Of a DNA stretch of 64,000 nt, positions 35,112 to 43,289 are shown piece after piece. Origin of the DNA: [Clostridium] aminophilum DSM 10710 (lineage in GTDB: Bacteria > Bacillota > Clostridia > Lachnospirales > Lachnospiraceae). The notes below the pieces were generated by a model. The model saw nothing but the letters and a program-made list of their open reading frames with translations. It was not told the DNA's origin and did not search any database. The DNA is taken from assembly GCF_000711825.1 (NCBI RefSeq), contig NZ_JONJ01000003.1, positions 124,001 through 188,000 of the forward strand, read 5' to 3'. Made by a program: the position numbers and the translations under genes. How positions within the stretch are numbered: position 1 is the first letter of the stretch; each line of letters opens with the position of its first letter.

Positions 35112-36988
35112 TGAAACGGATTAAATCATTTGCTGCGGCGCTTTGTCTGGCACTGTGCTTTTGTATTTTTCCGGCGGGGCCGGTGTATGCGGACAATGAG
35201 ACAGTATACCACGATTCCGACCCGAAGGATTACATAACCAGGCATTTCAACGTATGGGCAGAGTTTGATTCATCCCACACCGCAGCCATTACCGAAGAGA
35301 TCAGCGTGGACTTTATCAAGGCGCATCACGGTATCACCAGAAACATTCCGGAGGCCCGGGACGGCACATATGAGATAAGGAATGTTTCGGTGAATGACTA
35401 TAACTATTCGGTGGAGAAAGAGAGCGGCAATGTGGTCGTTCGAATAGGAGACGCCGAGAAATATCTGGAGGGCGATCAGACTTTCGTCATTTCTTATCAG
35501 ATCGAGTATTTAAAAGATACAGATACTTCGGCGGATTTTTTGGCTCAGAACATGCTTCCGACGGAGTGGCAGACATCGATCCGTCAGGTGCAGCTCAGCC
35601 TCACCATGCCCTCCGAGATCGACTGGGATAATATGTTTATCTATTACGGGGAATATGGCGCAGTCGATGATGAGCGCTGGAAGTCCTGTTTTGATTACGA
35701 GATCAACGGCGATACCTTGACCCTTTACGGAGAGGATCTGGGGAAAGGCTGCGGTCTGACTCTCCGCGATACCCGGCTTCCGGATGGATACTGGTCTGAT
35801 GCCAGAACCTATGCGGAGGTTCATAAGACAGCAATCACGGTCATTATGATCGTCTCCATTCTCACCGCCGTGCTGTCCATCCTGCTTTGGATACGATACG
35901 GCCGGGATGATGCGATCATTGAAACGGTGGAGTTTTATCCGCCGGATCAGATGACTCCCGCCGAGATCGGATATGCGATGGACGAGGAGCTTTCGGATGG
36001 AGAGATGATGACAATGGTCTTTTATCTGGCAGATAAGGGATACATCACCATAGAACCGGAAAAGGGTCATTTTGTCCTGAAGAGAGAAAAGGACGCAGCG
36101 GACGAGGAGCCGCAGCATGTAAAGGACTTCCTTCTTGCATTGTTCAAGGGCAGAAAGTGCTTCCGGACGGACAAAGTTCCGATGGCGTTTCGGGAACCTT
36201 TTAACAAGGCGAAAACCAGAGCGGAAAAGGATTTTCGTGAAAAACATGACGACGTCTATACAGTGAGCGCATTTTTGAGTCGTTGTGCCTGCCTTATCTT
36301 CCTGATTCTGGATATGGCAGTTTATTACTGGAGCATGGACGGCCATTTTGACGGGGTATATCTGGCCGTTTTCCCTGTTGGCTTTTGTATTGCCGCAATG
36401 TATCTTGCCTGCACGGGAATGGATAATTTCCGTTTCCATAAGGGCATGGGTGTTGTCAAGATCGTGGCCGGTTTTATATTGTATGCGCTTCAGATTCTGA
36501 TTTCTCTCTGGTGGTTTAACCATCTGCCGCAGGGCGAGTACACCATAGCATTTGCGGTTTCCATGGCGGTGATCTTCCTTGCCATGACACTAATGCAGAA
36601 ACGCACACCTGAGAATACCCGGCTGATGGGAAGAATAAACGGTTTCCGCAGTTTTATCAAGAATGCGGAGTATGAAAGGATTGTGGCCCTCAGCGAAGAG
36701 GACCCGGAATATTTTTATCACATTCTTCCCTATGCGGCGATTCTGGGACTGGAAACCCAGTGGACAAGGCATTTTGAGAAGATTTCCATCCCGCAGCCTG
36801 AGTGGTATCGGTCGGATGACACATTTGTATATTCACCTGTCTGGTGCAATCAGATTGTCCGTTCGTGCACCACGAAAGCGGTACCGCCTGTCCCGTCGGG
36901 TGGCTCTTCCGGAGGTTATTCGGGAGGTTCTTCCGGCGGCGGATTCTCCGGAGGCGGCGGAGGCGGCGGAGGCGGCGGTGCCTGGTAA
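35111..36988 (+). CDS. DUF2207 membrane protein with Gly/Ser-rich tail
   Basis: A 625-residue envelope protein: signal peptide (residues ~1-28), a DUF2207 extracellular domain, a membrane helix near 245-265, a cytoplasmic winged-like region (MTPAEIGYAMDEELSDGEMMTMVFYLADKGYITIE), and four more helices around 385-500. The end is a Ser/Gly tract (SGGSSGGYSGG then ten Gly) before a final Ala-Trp, typical of this family. It is translationally coupled to lemA, and the pair likely works together at the membrane. Confidence 0.9.
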   Translation: MKRIKSFAAALCLALCFCIFPAGPVYADNETVYHDSDPKDYITRHFNVWAEFDSSHTAAITEEISVDFIKAHHGITRNIPEARDGTYEIRNVSVNDYNYSVEKESGNVVVRIGDAEKYLEGDQTFVISYQIEYLKDTDTSADFLAQNMLPTEWQTSIRQVQLSLTMPSEIDWDNMFIYYGEYGAVDDERWKSCFDYEINGDTLTLYGEDLGKGCGLTLRDTRLPDGYWSDARTYAEVHKTAITVIMIVSILTAVLSILLWIRYGRDDAIIETVEFYPPDQMTPAEIGYAMDEELSDGEMMTMVFYLADKGYITIEPEKGHFVLKREKDAADEEPQHVKDFLLALFKGRKCFRTDKVPMAFREPFNKAKTRAEKDFREKHDDVYTVSAFLSRCACLIFLILDMAVYYWSMDGHFDGVYLAVFPVGFCIAAMYLACTGMDNFRFHKGMGVVKIVAGFILYALQILISLWWFNHLPQGEYTIAFAVSMAVIFLAMTLMQKRTPENTRLMGRINGFRSFIKNAEYERIVALSEEDPEYFYHILPYAAILGLETQWTRHFEKISIPQPEWYRSDDTFVYSPVWCNQIVRSCTTKAVPPVPSGGSSGGYSGGSSGGGFSGGGGGGGGGGAW

Positions 36989-37101
36989 TGCCGGAATCCG
37001 CAATGTGTCCGGCCAGTCGTATGCCCGAGAAGGCGAAGCGGTCCAAACAGATCGTTGATCGGACAAAAACAGAAGATGCGCTTTTCATACGGAAGAAAAA
37101 G

Positions 37102-37133
37102 ATCGAGTAGGAGGCTTTGGTCTCCTGCTCGAT
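37102..37133 (+). terminator. Hairpin terminator
   Basis: ATCGAGTAGGAG pairs with CTCCTGCTCGAT (12 bp, one wobble) with an 8-base loop, then a weak TTTG tail, 113 bp after the DUF2207 stop. The remainder of the 36989-37349 gap holds the palindromes described next. Confidence 0.65.
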
Positions 37134-37265
37134 TTGCAATTATTCTGAGAGCAGAAAAAAGGTTTTTCCGAACAAAGGCGGAGAGATCAGAGACTGTCAC
37201 CCCGGAGCGGAACCGGCGGAAACCGATGCGTTCCGGCTGATGTTTGGGAAAACGGTGTAAGGAGC

Positions 37266-37325
37266 AAGTTTGAAAGTAAACTTTCAAACTTTGATTGACG
37301 GATCAAATAGACAAGCAAGCTTGTC
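37266..37325. promoter_or_regulatory. Two palindromic operator-like sites before the ferredoxin membrane gene
   Basis: AAGTTTGAAAG-TAAA-CTTTCAAACTT is a perfect 11+11 palindrome (37266-37291), and GACAAGC-AA-GCTTGTC a perfect 7+7 palindrome (37310-37325). A TTGAT...ATCAA dyad lies between them. The cluster ends 24 bp before the ATG at 37350, the expected place for repressor binding. No regulator gene is adjacent. Confidence 0.6.
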
Positions 37326-37349
37326 TGCTTGAGCCTGGAGGACAAAATT

Positions 37350-38168
37350 ATGAAACAATACAGGCTGCCTGCCATATTGTTGGCGGTATTTGAGATCGCA
37401 GCCGTTGGGCTGTGGCTGATCAGGGATAACTTGTTTTATCTGTTTAACTTCAGTTATATAGGTTTATCCATATCACTGGGGGTATTTTGCTTTATAAAGA
37501 AATACAAATATGCGCGGCGTTCCGTGCAGCTGCTTGTCGGCTTGTATATTCTGGTTTATCTGGGGCTTATCTGCCGGGAAAATATGCAGATAGAAGGTTT
37601 CTGGTATTATCTTTTTTCGGGTGTCTTTGAGGCGGCGACCATTCATTATGCCGTTGCAAAGATATTCGGTCCCCTGGTCTTCGGACGGGGATGGTGCGGA
37701 TATGCCTGCTGGACGGCAATGGTGCTGGATTTTCTTCCGTATAAGGTGCCGAAGGAGCCAAGAAAGAAACTGGGGTGGATCCGGTATATCACGTTTGCCG
37801 TATCCTTGGTATTCGTGGCGGCATTATTTCTTTTCAAAGCTGGAAATATCGAATACATCATGTTTTGGTCGTTTGTGGTCGGGAATATCGTGTATTACGG
37901 AACCGGTATAACTCTGGCAATTGCATTTGAGGATAACAGAGCTTTCTGCAAGTACATCTGTCCAATAACGGTATTCTTAAAACCGATGAGCCGGTTTTCA
38001 CTGATAAGGATCCAATGCGATAAAGAAAAATGCATATCCTGCGGAAAATGCAGGCGCATATGTCCGATGAATGTGGATGTGACAGATAATTCGAGAAATC
38101 GCAAGAACGGAACGGAGTGCATTCTATGCATGGAATGTGTGAAAGCCTGCCCGAAGAATGCACTCTGA
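37350..38168 (+). CDS. NapH/MauN-like membrane ferredoxin
   Basis: A 272-residue protein with six membrane helices, a GRGWCGYACW motif and a CKYICPI motif on the membrane face, and two C-terminal 4Fe-4S clusters (CISCGKCRRICP and CILCMECVKACP). This is the NapH/CcoG-like architecture passing electrons between quinone or flavin and soluble partners. GGAGG before 37350 sets the start. A truncated flavodoxin-like gene follows, hinting at a former redox operon. Confidence 0.88.
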   Translation: MKQYRLPAILLAVFEIAAVGLWLIRDNLFYLFNFSYIGLSISLGVFCFIKKYKYARRSVQLLVGLYILVYLGLICRENMQIEGFWYYLFSGVFEAATIHYAVAKIFGPLVFGRGWCGYACWTAMVLDFLPYKVPKEPRKKLGWIRYITFAVSLVFVAALFLFKAGNIEYIMFWSFVVGNIVYYGTGITLAIAFEDNRAFCKYICPITVFLKPMSRFSLIRIQCDKEKCISCGKCRRICPMNVDVTDNSRNRKNGTECILCMECVKACPKNAL

Positions 38169-38206
38169 ATCTGGAAGTCAGGTTCCTTCGGTATTAACTC
38201 CTGCCT

Positions 38207-38416
38207 ATGTTTACAAAGGATGATAAGTTTAGAGATGTGTATTTTCTCGCAGCTGCAGCCGAGGATGATAAGACAGTTCCTCAAAGAGCAGTAGAAGGGA
38301 CAAAAGGATGGATCGAATGTTTTGATAAAGCCGTCTTTAAGGGCTGTGTATTCTGCGGAGGTGTGACAGATGTCGGCGAAGACCTTAAACGATTGAATAA
38401 GAGGAGTGGGAAAATT
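38207..38416 (+). pseudogene. C-terminal remnant of a flavodoxin-family reductase
   Basis: MFTKDDKFRDVYFLAAAAED, VEGTKGWIECFDKAVFKG and VFCGGVTDVGE match the last ~60 residues of NADPH-dependent FMN reductases. The N-terminal flavin-binding part is absent, and after VTDVGE the sequence jumps to the start of a PNPOx-like gene, so the end is also lost. It is a deletion scar between the ferredoxin gene and the AbiF module. Confidence 0.65.
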
Positions 38417-38581
38417 ATGTTCAGAAAGATGAGACGATTCAAACAGCAGATTTCGGATGCAGAGTGCAGAGAGGTTCTGTTCACACAGAAGAGGGGAGTT
38501 CTTTCCCTGATTGGAGAGAACGGCTATCCGTATGGCATTCCGATGGATCATTGGTATTGTGAAGAGGATGGATGTGGGTAT
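38417..38581 (+). pseudogene. Truncated PNPOx-like gene (paralogue of 49085-49561)
   Basis: The first ~55 residues (MFRKMRRFKQQISDAECREV, then GVLSLIGENGYPYGIPMDHW, YCEEDG) are nearly identical to the intact gene at 49085. At 38582 the sequence changes abruptly to the terminator of the AbiF gene on the other strand. The remaining ~100 residues are not found downstream. Confidence 0.85.
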
Positions 38582-38618
38582 AAAAAAGAAGATGTGAGAG
38601 TTAGTTCTCGACATCTTC
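38582..38618 (-). terminator. Terminator of the AbiF gene
   Basis: On the minus strand GAAGATGT, a bulge and GAGA pair with TCTC and ACATCTTC, followed by TTTTTT. The stem includes the last AbiF codons and stop. It marks the end of the inserted module, right at the break in the PNPOx gene. Confidence 0.8.
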
Positions 38619-39494
38619 CTCTAATTCATAAAGTAAATGAGATTTCCAGTTCTCTGTAAATCCCATAAGATGAATGTTCACATATGTATATTTGGAAACG
38701 AGAGTATCTAAATTTTCAATAAATTCATTCCATTCTCTTTTGTCAGAAATTAGATACTTCATGCAGCATATAACGCCAAATATACGTTGATTACCAATAT
38801 TTGCAAGACGGTCAGATTTATAAAGCTTCGGTGTTTTGGTAAGTTTAACATTATATAATCTGCCATAGTGGGCACAGAGATTTCGAACATAAGCAATTGT
38901 CTCAATCCAACTCTCTAAATAAGAGTATTTGAGATTATATAAATCGGCTATGGTTGCTTTATCGTCTGTATTTAGGTTTTTGTAAAGGCGAGATAGCGTG
39001 CCAAAACTTAAAGTTTCAGCCAAAGCATAAAATGGAATATCGCCATTTTCATAGTTGTCCTTGAAATTCCTTATAAAAGGAGAACGGGAATTTCTCTTTA
39101 TTTCTCGATTAACATCATTCATCAGAGAAGCATGATACTCTTCACTTGGCATAATAGATGGATTTTTATAGCCTAGAACGCCATAGTTTTCACATATATG
39201 ATTAGATAATCGTGTCCTGAGATTGATTTCAATTATTTCGATTTTGGAAAACAATAACTGACGTAGTTTTGCATTAAAAAGATATAACGATACAATCTGC
39301 TCAAAAGAAACTCCATCATGATAATGGCCATTTTTTTCTTTTAACCCAATGCTGAATCCCTTGATTAGTCGATAATAGGAAACATCATTTAGAAAACGGC
39401 GAGCATATTCTTCATCAGGGATTGATAGACCAATGGATTTTAAATTTTTGATTTGATCATCTATAGACATAGATGGTTGAAGCTGCTTTAACAT
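38601..39494 (-). CDS. AbiF/AbiD-type abortive infection protein (Abi_2, HEPN RNase)
   Basis: A 297-residue Abi_2 family protein. Family landmarks are SIDDQIKNLKSIGLSIPDEE, LNDVSYYRLIKGF and KIEIIEINLRTRLSNHI. Residues 204-209 (RNLCAH) form the HEPN R-x4-H ribonuclease motif, so the protein is expected to cut RNA on phage infection. The gene is AT-rich relative to its surroundings, stands alone with its own promoter and terminator, and adjoins a broken PNPOx gene, all signs of transfer. A compact hairpin leader precedes it. Confidence 0.88.
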   Translation of the reverse strand: MLKQLQPSMSIDDQIKNLKSIGLSIPDEEYARRFLNDVSYYRLIKGFSIGLKEKNGHYHDGVSFEQIVSLYLFNAKLRQLLFSKIEIIEINLRTRLSNHICENYGVLGYKNPSIMPSEEYHASLMNDVNREIKRNSRSPFIRNFKDNYENGDIPFYALAETLSFGTLSRLYKNLNTDDKATIADLYNLKYSYLESWIETIAYVRNLCAHYGRLYNVKLTKTPKLYKSDRLANIGNQRIFGVICCMKYLISDKREWNEFIENLDTLVSKYTYVNIHLMGFTENWKSHLLYELEEDVEN

Positions 39495-39560
39495 AAAAAA
39501 CTCCCTAAATTAAAATGACCCGACGTGGTCCGCATTGTTAAGAGGCGTGTCGGGTACTGT
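39495..39560 (-). ncRNA. Candidate RNA element upstream of AbiF
   Basis: Between the predicted transcription start (~39560) and the AbiF start codon lies a ~66-base leader. ACCCGAC (39549-39555 on the minus strand) pairs with GTCGGGT (39518-39524), closing a 24-base loop containing GCGGACC and GCCTC, followed by an AT-rich stretch and GGGAG. I recall reports that AbiF toxins are controlled by a small structured RNA encoded just upstream, in a lineage related to Cas13. Position and compactness fit. Identity is inference. Confidence 0.5.
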
Positions 39561-39567
39561 TGCTATT

Positions 39568-39596
39568 ATAATATAATAGATTTGGCGGAAATTCAA
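39568..39596 (-). promoter_or_regulatory. Promoter for the AbiF leader RNA and gene
   Basis: On the minus strand TTGAAT, a 17 bp spacer and TATTAT form a strong sigma-70-type promoter directed at the AbiF leader. Confidence 0.75.
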
Positions 39597-39625
39597 TATT
39601 TTTTTGATTTTTACATAGCTTTTAC

Positions 39626-39672
39626 ATAGACCAGTACCTCTGGGGACGCCCAGATGATTCGTACTGGTCTAT
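39626..39672. repeat. Long bipartite hairpin behind the AbiF promoter
   Basis: ATAGACCAGTAC pairs perfectly with GTACTGGTCTAT (12 bp), enclosing a second hairpin CTGGG-GACG-CCCAG. It lies just upstream of the AbiF promoter, between it and an IS1182-type remnant. No U-tract follows. It could be a boundary element of the module or another RNA. Confidence 0.7.
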
Positions 39673-39711
39673 TATTATGCCCATTTTTCAAAAATTAAGA
39701 AACAAAAGCGT

Positions 39712-39855
39712 GAGGAAGACCTGGAGCGAATCACCTCGGAATACGGCGTTCAGCTGCGAATGAACCGAAGCATTCAGGAAAAAGCGGACCTAAAAGTGTT
39801 GCGAGCGAATTATTTGACGCTTACGAACCGTCCGTTCTTTTGTTCGAGAGTGTGA
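39712..39855 (+). mobile_element. IS1182-type transposase C-terminal remnant
   Basis: The frame reads EEDLERITSEYGVQLRMNRSIQ, like the (Y/F)G-x-L-R-x-NRSIQ-x-EG block near the end of IS1182-type transposases, then drifts (KADLKVLRANYL) to a stop. Only ~45 residues remain. It marks old insertion-sequence activity beside the AbiF module. Confidence 0.6.
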
Positions 39856-39889
39856 GTTTTTTCGTAAATAGCCCTATAATGCTTGATTC

Positions 39890-40969
39890 TTATGCGAGCT
39901 TCCCCATTGCAAGTTTCGCAGCATAATCAATGGCATTCACGAGGCTTAATTCATTGCTTTTTCCGGTTCCGGCAAGAGCCCAGCCGGTTCCGTGATCGAC
40001 GCTGACGCGGATGATCGGAAGACCGAGGGTAATGTTCACGCCTTCCACCGCTTTCCAATCCTGTTTCTCCCGGTCATAGACGAATCCAACGGTTTTCATC
40101 GGAATGTGTCCCTGATCATGATACATAACGACCACGATGTCGTACCATCCTCCGATCGCCTGGGAGAAAATGCTGTCCGGCGGGAGAGGTCCAAGGACCT
40201 CAATTCCCTGCACTTTTGCCGCCTCAATTGCCGGCTGGATCTCATCGATTTCTTCCGTGCCGAACAATCCGTTTTCTCCGCAATGCGGGTTTAATCCGGC
40301 AACGGCAACCTTTGGATTTGCGATTCCCATGTCTTTGCATGCCTCCGCCGCCAACTGGATGCATTCGAGCACGCGGTCCTTCTTTACGCGGTCACACGCT
40401 TCCCGAAGAGATACATGAGTGGATACGTGAACAACCCGGAAGTCGTGATGCGCAAGCATCATCGCGTAGCGTTTGGTTCCCGTATAATCCGCATAGATTT
40501 CCGTATGCCCGGAATAGTGGTGACCCGCCATATTGATGGATTCTTTGCTGATCGCATTGGTTACCGTACCATCTACGAGGCCTTTCATTGCCAAATCGAT
40601 TACGGTTGTGACGTAGGAAAATGCCGCCTCTCCGCCGAGCGCACAGGCTCCAACGCCGAAAGCGGAGGGAGAGTCTTCCACAGAGTGATCCGGAATGGAG
40701 GAAGACGGGACTTTATTCATGTCGATGAGATCAATGGTTCCGTATGTAAAGCGTGCTTCGTTTACTTCCGAAATCACATGGATTCGAAGATCGATTCCCG
40801 AGACCTTTCGGGCAATGCGGCATGCATATTCCATGCAGGACGCATCACCCACGACAACCGGTCGGCATGTCTCATAAAGATGTTCGTCAGAAAGCGCTTT
40901 GACCGTTATTTCCGGCCCGTTTCCAAAGGGATCTCCCATGGAAATCGCTATGATCGGTTTCTTGTTCAT
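39890..40969 (-). CDS. pdxA2: PdxA2-type 4-phospho-threonate/erythronate dehydrogenase
   Basis: A 359-residue PdxA-fold enzyme that oxidises and decarboxylates 4-phospho-D-threonate or erythronate to dihydroxyacetone phosphate. Landmarks are ISMGDPFGNGPEIT, the metal-site histidines in GHTEIYAD and HDQGHIPMK, and SVDHGTGWALAGTGK. PdxA proper makes vitamin B6, but adjacency to a DUF1537 kinase (4 bp overlap) marks the catabolic PdxA2 version. It is the last gene of a five-gene minus-strand operon. Confidence 0.88.
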   Translation of the reverse strand: MNKKPIIAISMGDPFGNGPEITVKALSDEHLYETCRPVVVGDASCMEYACRIARKVSGIDLRIHVISEVNEARFTYGTIDLIDMNKVPSSSIPDHSVEDSPSAFGVGACALGGEAAFSYVTTVIDLAMKGLVDGTVTNAISKESINMAGHHYSGHTEIYADYTGTKRYAMMLAHHDFRVVHVSTHVSLREACDRVKKDRVLECIQLAAEACKDMGIANPKVAVAGLNPHCGENGLFGTEEIDEIQPAIEAAKVQGIEVLGPLPPDSIFSQAIGGWYDIVVVMYHDQGHIPMKTVGFVYDREKQDWKAVEGVNITLGLPIIRVSVDHGTGWALAGTGKSNELSLVNAIDYAAKLAMGKLA

Positions 40970-42207
40970 TGTAATAACTCCTTTAAATCCGAAATCAGTG
41001 TGGGCACGCCAAAGCCGCCGGATTTCGATATAATATTATACGTTTTTCCATGGATAGAAACCATGGATAAAACGGTACCGGCTACAAGCTCCCTGCATGG
41101 CTGCATTAGCCGGATGTTTTCCGCCCTCATAAAGCCCATTAAGGTGTCGCCTCCCGTAATCAGCATGGTTGCGTCCACGCCAAGGTCGATCAAATCTTTT
41201 ACCAGCTGTCCCATCGAGCGTGAGATGAGAACCGGAACATCCTCTCGGCGAATTCCGTTTTGATCGGCAAAATCATAAGCAGTTTCACATCCTGGAAGCG
41301 TGTTTGTGTCCAGAATCAGGTCGTTTCCCTTATTTAGCCAGTCTGCCCAATCCTTAACGTTCGTTTTCCATTCCTCGGAGGTAAAATGCCCCTTTCGCAA
41401 CAGTGTATCCGGGGAAATCCGGTCTCTTCGAAATCCCTTGTTTTCGGCATCATCCAACTGAGTGACGGTGATCGGATTGACGCTTCCGCACACGACAAGC
41501 ATCGGTTTATGCTCAATGCGGTTTTTCGCATTTCCACGATGAAGATCCAGAAGTTCCGGTAATACTGCCGCGAAGCCAGCGCAGCCTGCCATTACGTGAA
41601 GCCTGTCTTTTTTCTTCAGTTCTCCGGCTCTTTTTTGAATATCTTCATCATTTTCCGCGTCATAGATGAGAATCCCTTCTTCTTCCGAGCTGTCTTCTTC
41701 ACACGAAATGGAATGAGTTCGGAGATTGGTTTCTTCCGCAAGGACATCCATGACGGAAGAGTGCCGAACCGGATTAAAGGGATCCGATCCAAAGACACTA
41801 TCCGCTACCGGAATCCCGTCAATGTATTGAATTCCATGAACGGTTACACGTTTTGTCCTGGGAAACGCCGGAATAAAGTGAAGCTGTTTTTCACCGGTCG
41901 CATCCAACACGGCCGCAAGTTCACTTCCGACATGCCCGCGAAGCGCAGAGTCGGTTTTTTTGTAGATAAACGGAATTCCGGCATTTTTTGCTTTTTCGCT
42001 AAGATGTTTCACCCTCTGATAAGCTTCCTGCGGGGCAATATGTCTGGACTCCGTATCAATCACCAGGACTTCTTTTTCCGCACTCACGTCATCCCAGCAA
42101 ACATCACAATCCAATGCGACCAGCGTGCCGTCGGAGCTTTTGGCAAACTGGATTCCGGTATCCAGCGCGCCGGTCAGATCATCTGCAAGTACAATCAGTT
42201 TCAGCAT
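40966..42207 (-). CDS. dtnK: Four-carbon acid sugar kinase (DUF1537/DtnK type)
   Basis: A 413-residue kinase that phosphorylates D-threonate, D-erythronate or a similar acid sugar at C4. LIVLADDLTGALDTGIQFAK opens the N-terminal substrate domain, KKTDSALRGHVGSEL is a conserved core, and GGDTLMGFM near the C terminus lines the ATP site. GGAAAGGA before ATG 42207 is preferred to the ATG at 42225. Its product feeds PdxA2, encoded by the overlapping next gene. Confidence 0.9.
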   Translation of the reverse strand: MLKLIVLADDLTGALDTGIQFAKSSDGTLVALDCDVCWDDVSAEKEVLVIDTESRHIAPQEAYQRVKHLSEKAKNAGIPFIYKKTDSALRGHVGSELAAVLDATGEKQLHFIPAFPRTKRVTVHGIQYIDGIPVADSVFGSDPFNPVRHSSVMDVLAEETNLRTHSISCEEDSSEEEGILIYDAENDEDIQKRAGELKKKDRLHVMAGCAGFAAVLPELLDLHRGNAKNRIEHKPMLVVCGSVNPITVTQLDDAENKGFRRDRISPDTLLRKGHFTSEEWKTNVKDWADWLNKGNDLILDTNTLPGCETAYDFADQNGIRREDVPVLISRSMGQLVKDLIDLGVDATMLITGGDTLMGFMRAENIRLMQPCRELVAGTVLSMVSIHGKTYNIISKSGGFGVPTLISDLKELLQ

Positions 42208-42295
42208 CTTGTTGTTCCTTTCCATCGTTGTCTTTGTAACACGTATCGGTAAGGCAGGATGTTCCGCTCCCGCCTTACCGAAAAAAGTATGATCC

Positions 42296-43258
42296 TTATG
42301 CTGTTACGGATGGATTGGCTTTTCCCTTGGATTCTGCTTTATGAAGCGCGGTAACCAGGATCGGGCAAAGAATCGCCGTTACAATGATCGCTGCTGAAAC
42401 CTGAACGGTTGCAACATCACCGACTGCTGTTGAGATAACCCCTGCCGCAGCAACCGCCGCCGGCGTGCTCGCTGCATTTCCGGCTGTGGTTCCGATGGCT
42501 GCACCGACTTCCGGATGCTTAAAACGAAGCGCTTTGTAGATGAGATATCCTGCAAGTCCCGTAAGAAGCGTCGAAGCGATACCAAGTACGATTCCGGCAG
42601 GACCGGCCTTTACGATCGATGTTAACGTAAGACCTGCTCCAAGCGGAAAGGCAAAGAATGGAATCAGGAGAGAGGCTCCCGGTGCACAGAATTTTCGGAT
42701 ATCCGGATCGAGATTTCCGAGAACGCAGCCGATAATGATCGGGATGACACAGCCGATCAGAGTGTTGATCGGAACCGCATATCCGGCAGCTCCCAGTGCA
42801 AGTAAGGTAAAGAACGGTCCATCATTGATGGAAAGAATGGATACCGCACCAACATCGGTTGCATCGCCATATTCTCCGGCCAATGCCGCATAGAGACCGC
42901 CGTTGGAGTTAGCGATTGCCGCGATGATCGCGATCGGAGCAAGTCCAAAGATTCCTGCCTCGCCAAAGACCCTGCTGACAAGAATCCCGATCAGCATTCC
43001 AACGGTGACCTTAATTGCGGTCAGAAGGCAGCCTTTTTCCACGGTAACACCAGCCTGTTTTACATCAATCGTTGTTCCGTTACAGAACAGGAACGCGGCA
43101 AGAATCGGCATCGCACCGGATTTCCAGAGATGTACGGTAAATGTTCCGTTATACATCTCCCAGAGCTGTGGAAAACAGGTGTTTACAATTGCACCAAGAA
43201 GAAGCGGAACGATCATCAGACCGCCCGGAACCTTCTGAACCGTTTTCATTATCTTCAT
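42296..43258 (-). CDS. KdgT-type 2-keto-3-deoxygluconate permease
   Basis: A 320-residue membrane transporter of the KdgT family, about ten helices, with TVQKVPGGLMIVPLLLGA at the N terminus and GTTAGNAASTPAAVAAA, a substrate-loop motif, near the C terminus. KdgT takes up 2-keto-3-deoxygluconate; in this operon it more likely imports the four-carbon acid or its precursor. GGAGG sits before 43258, ruling out the longer start at 43336. Confidence 0.88.
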   Translation of the reverse strand: MKIMKTVQKVPGGLMIVPLLLGAIVNTCFPQLWEMYNGTFTVHLWKSGAMPILAAFLFCNGTTIDVKQAGVTVEKGCLLTAIKVTVGMLIGILVSRVFGEAGIFGLAPIAIIAAIANSNGGLYAALAGEYGDATDVGAVSILSINDGPFFTLLALGAAGYAVPINTLIGCVIPIIIGCVLGNLDPDIRKFCAPGASLLIPFFAFPLGAGLTLTSIVKAGPAGIVLGIASTLLTGLAGYLIYKALRFKHPEVGAAIGTTAGNAASTPAAVAAAGVISTAVGDVATVQVSAAIIVTAILCPILVTALHKAESKGKANPSVTA

Positions 43259-43289
43259 GATAAACCTCCGAATGGTTTTTCTATCGAAA

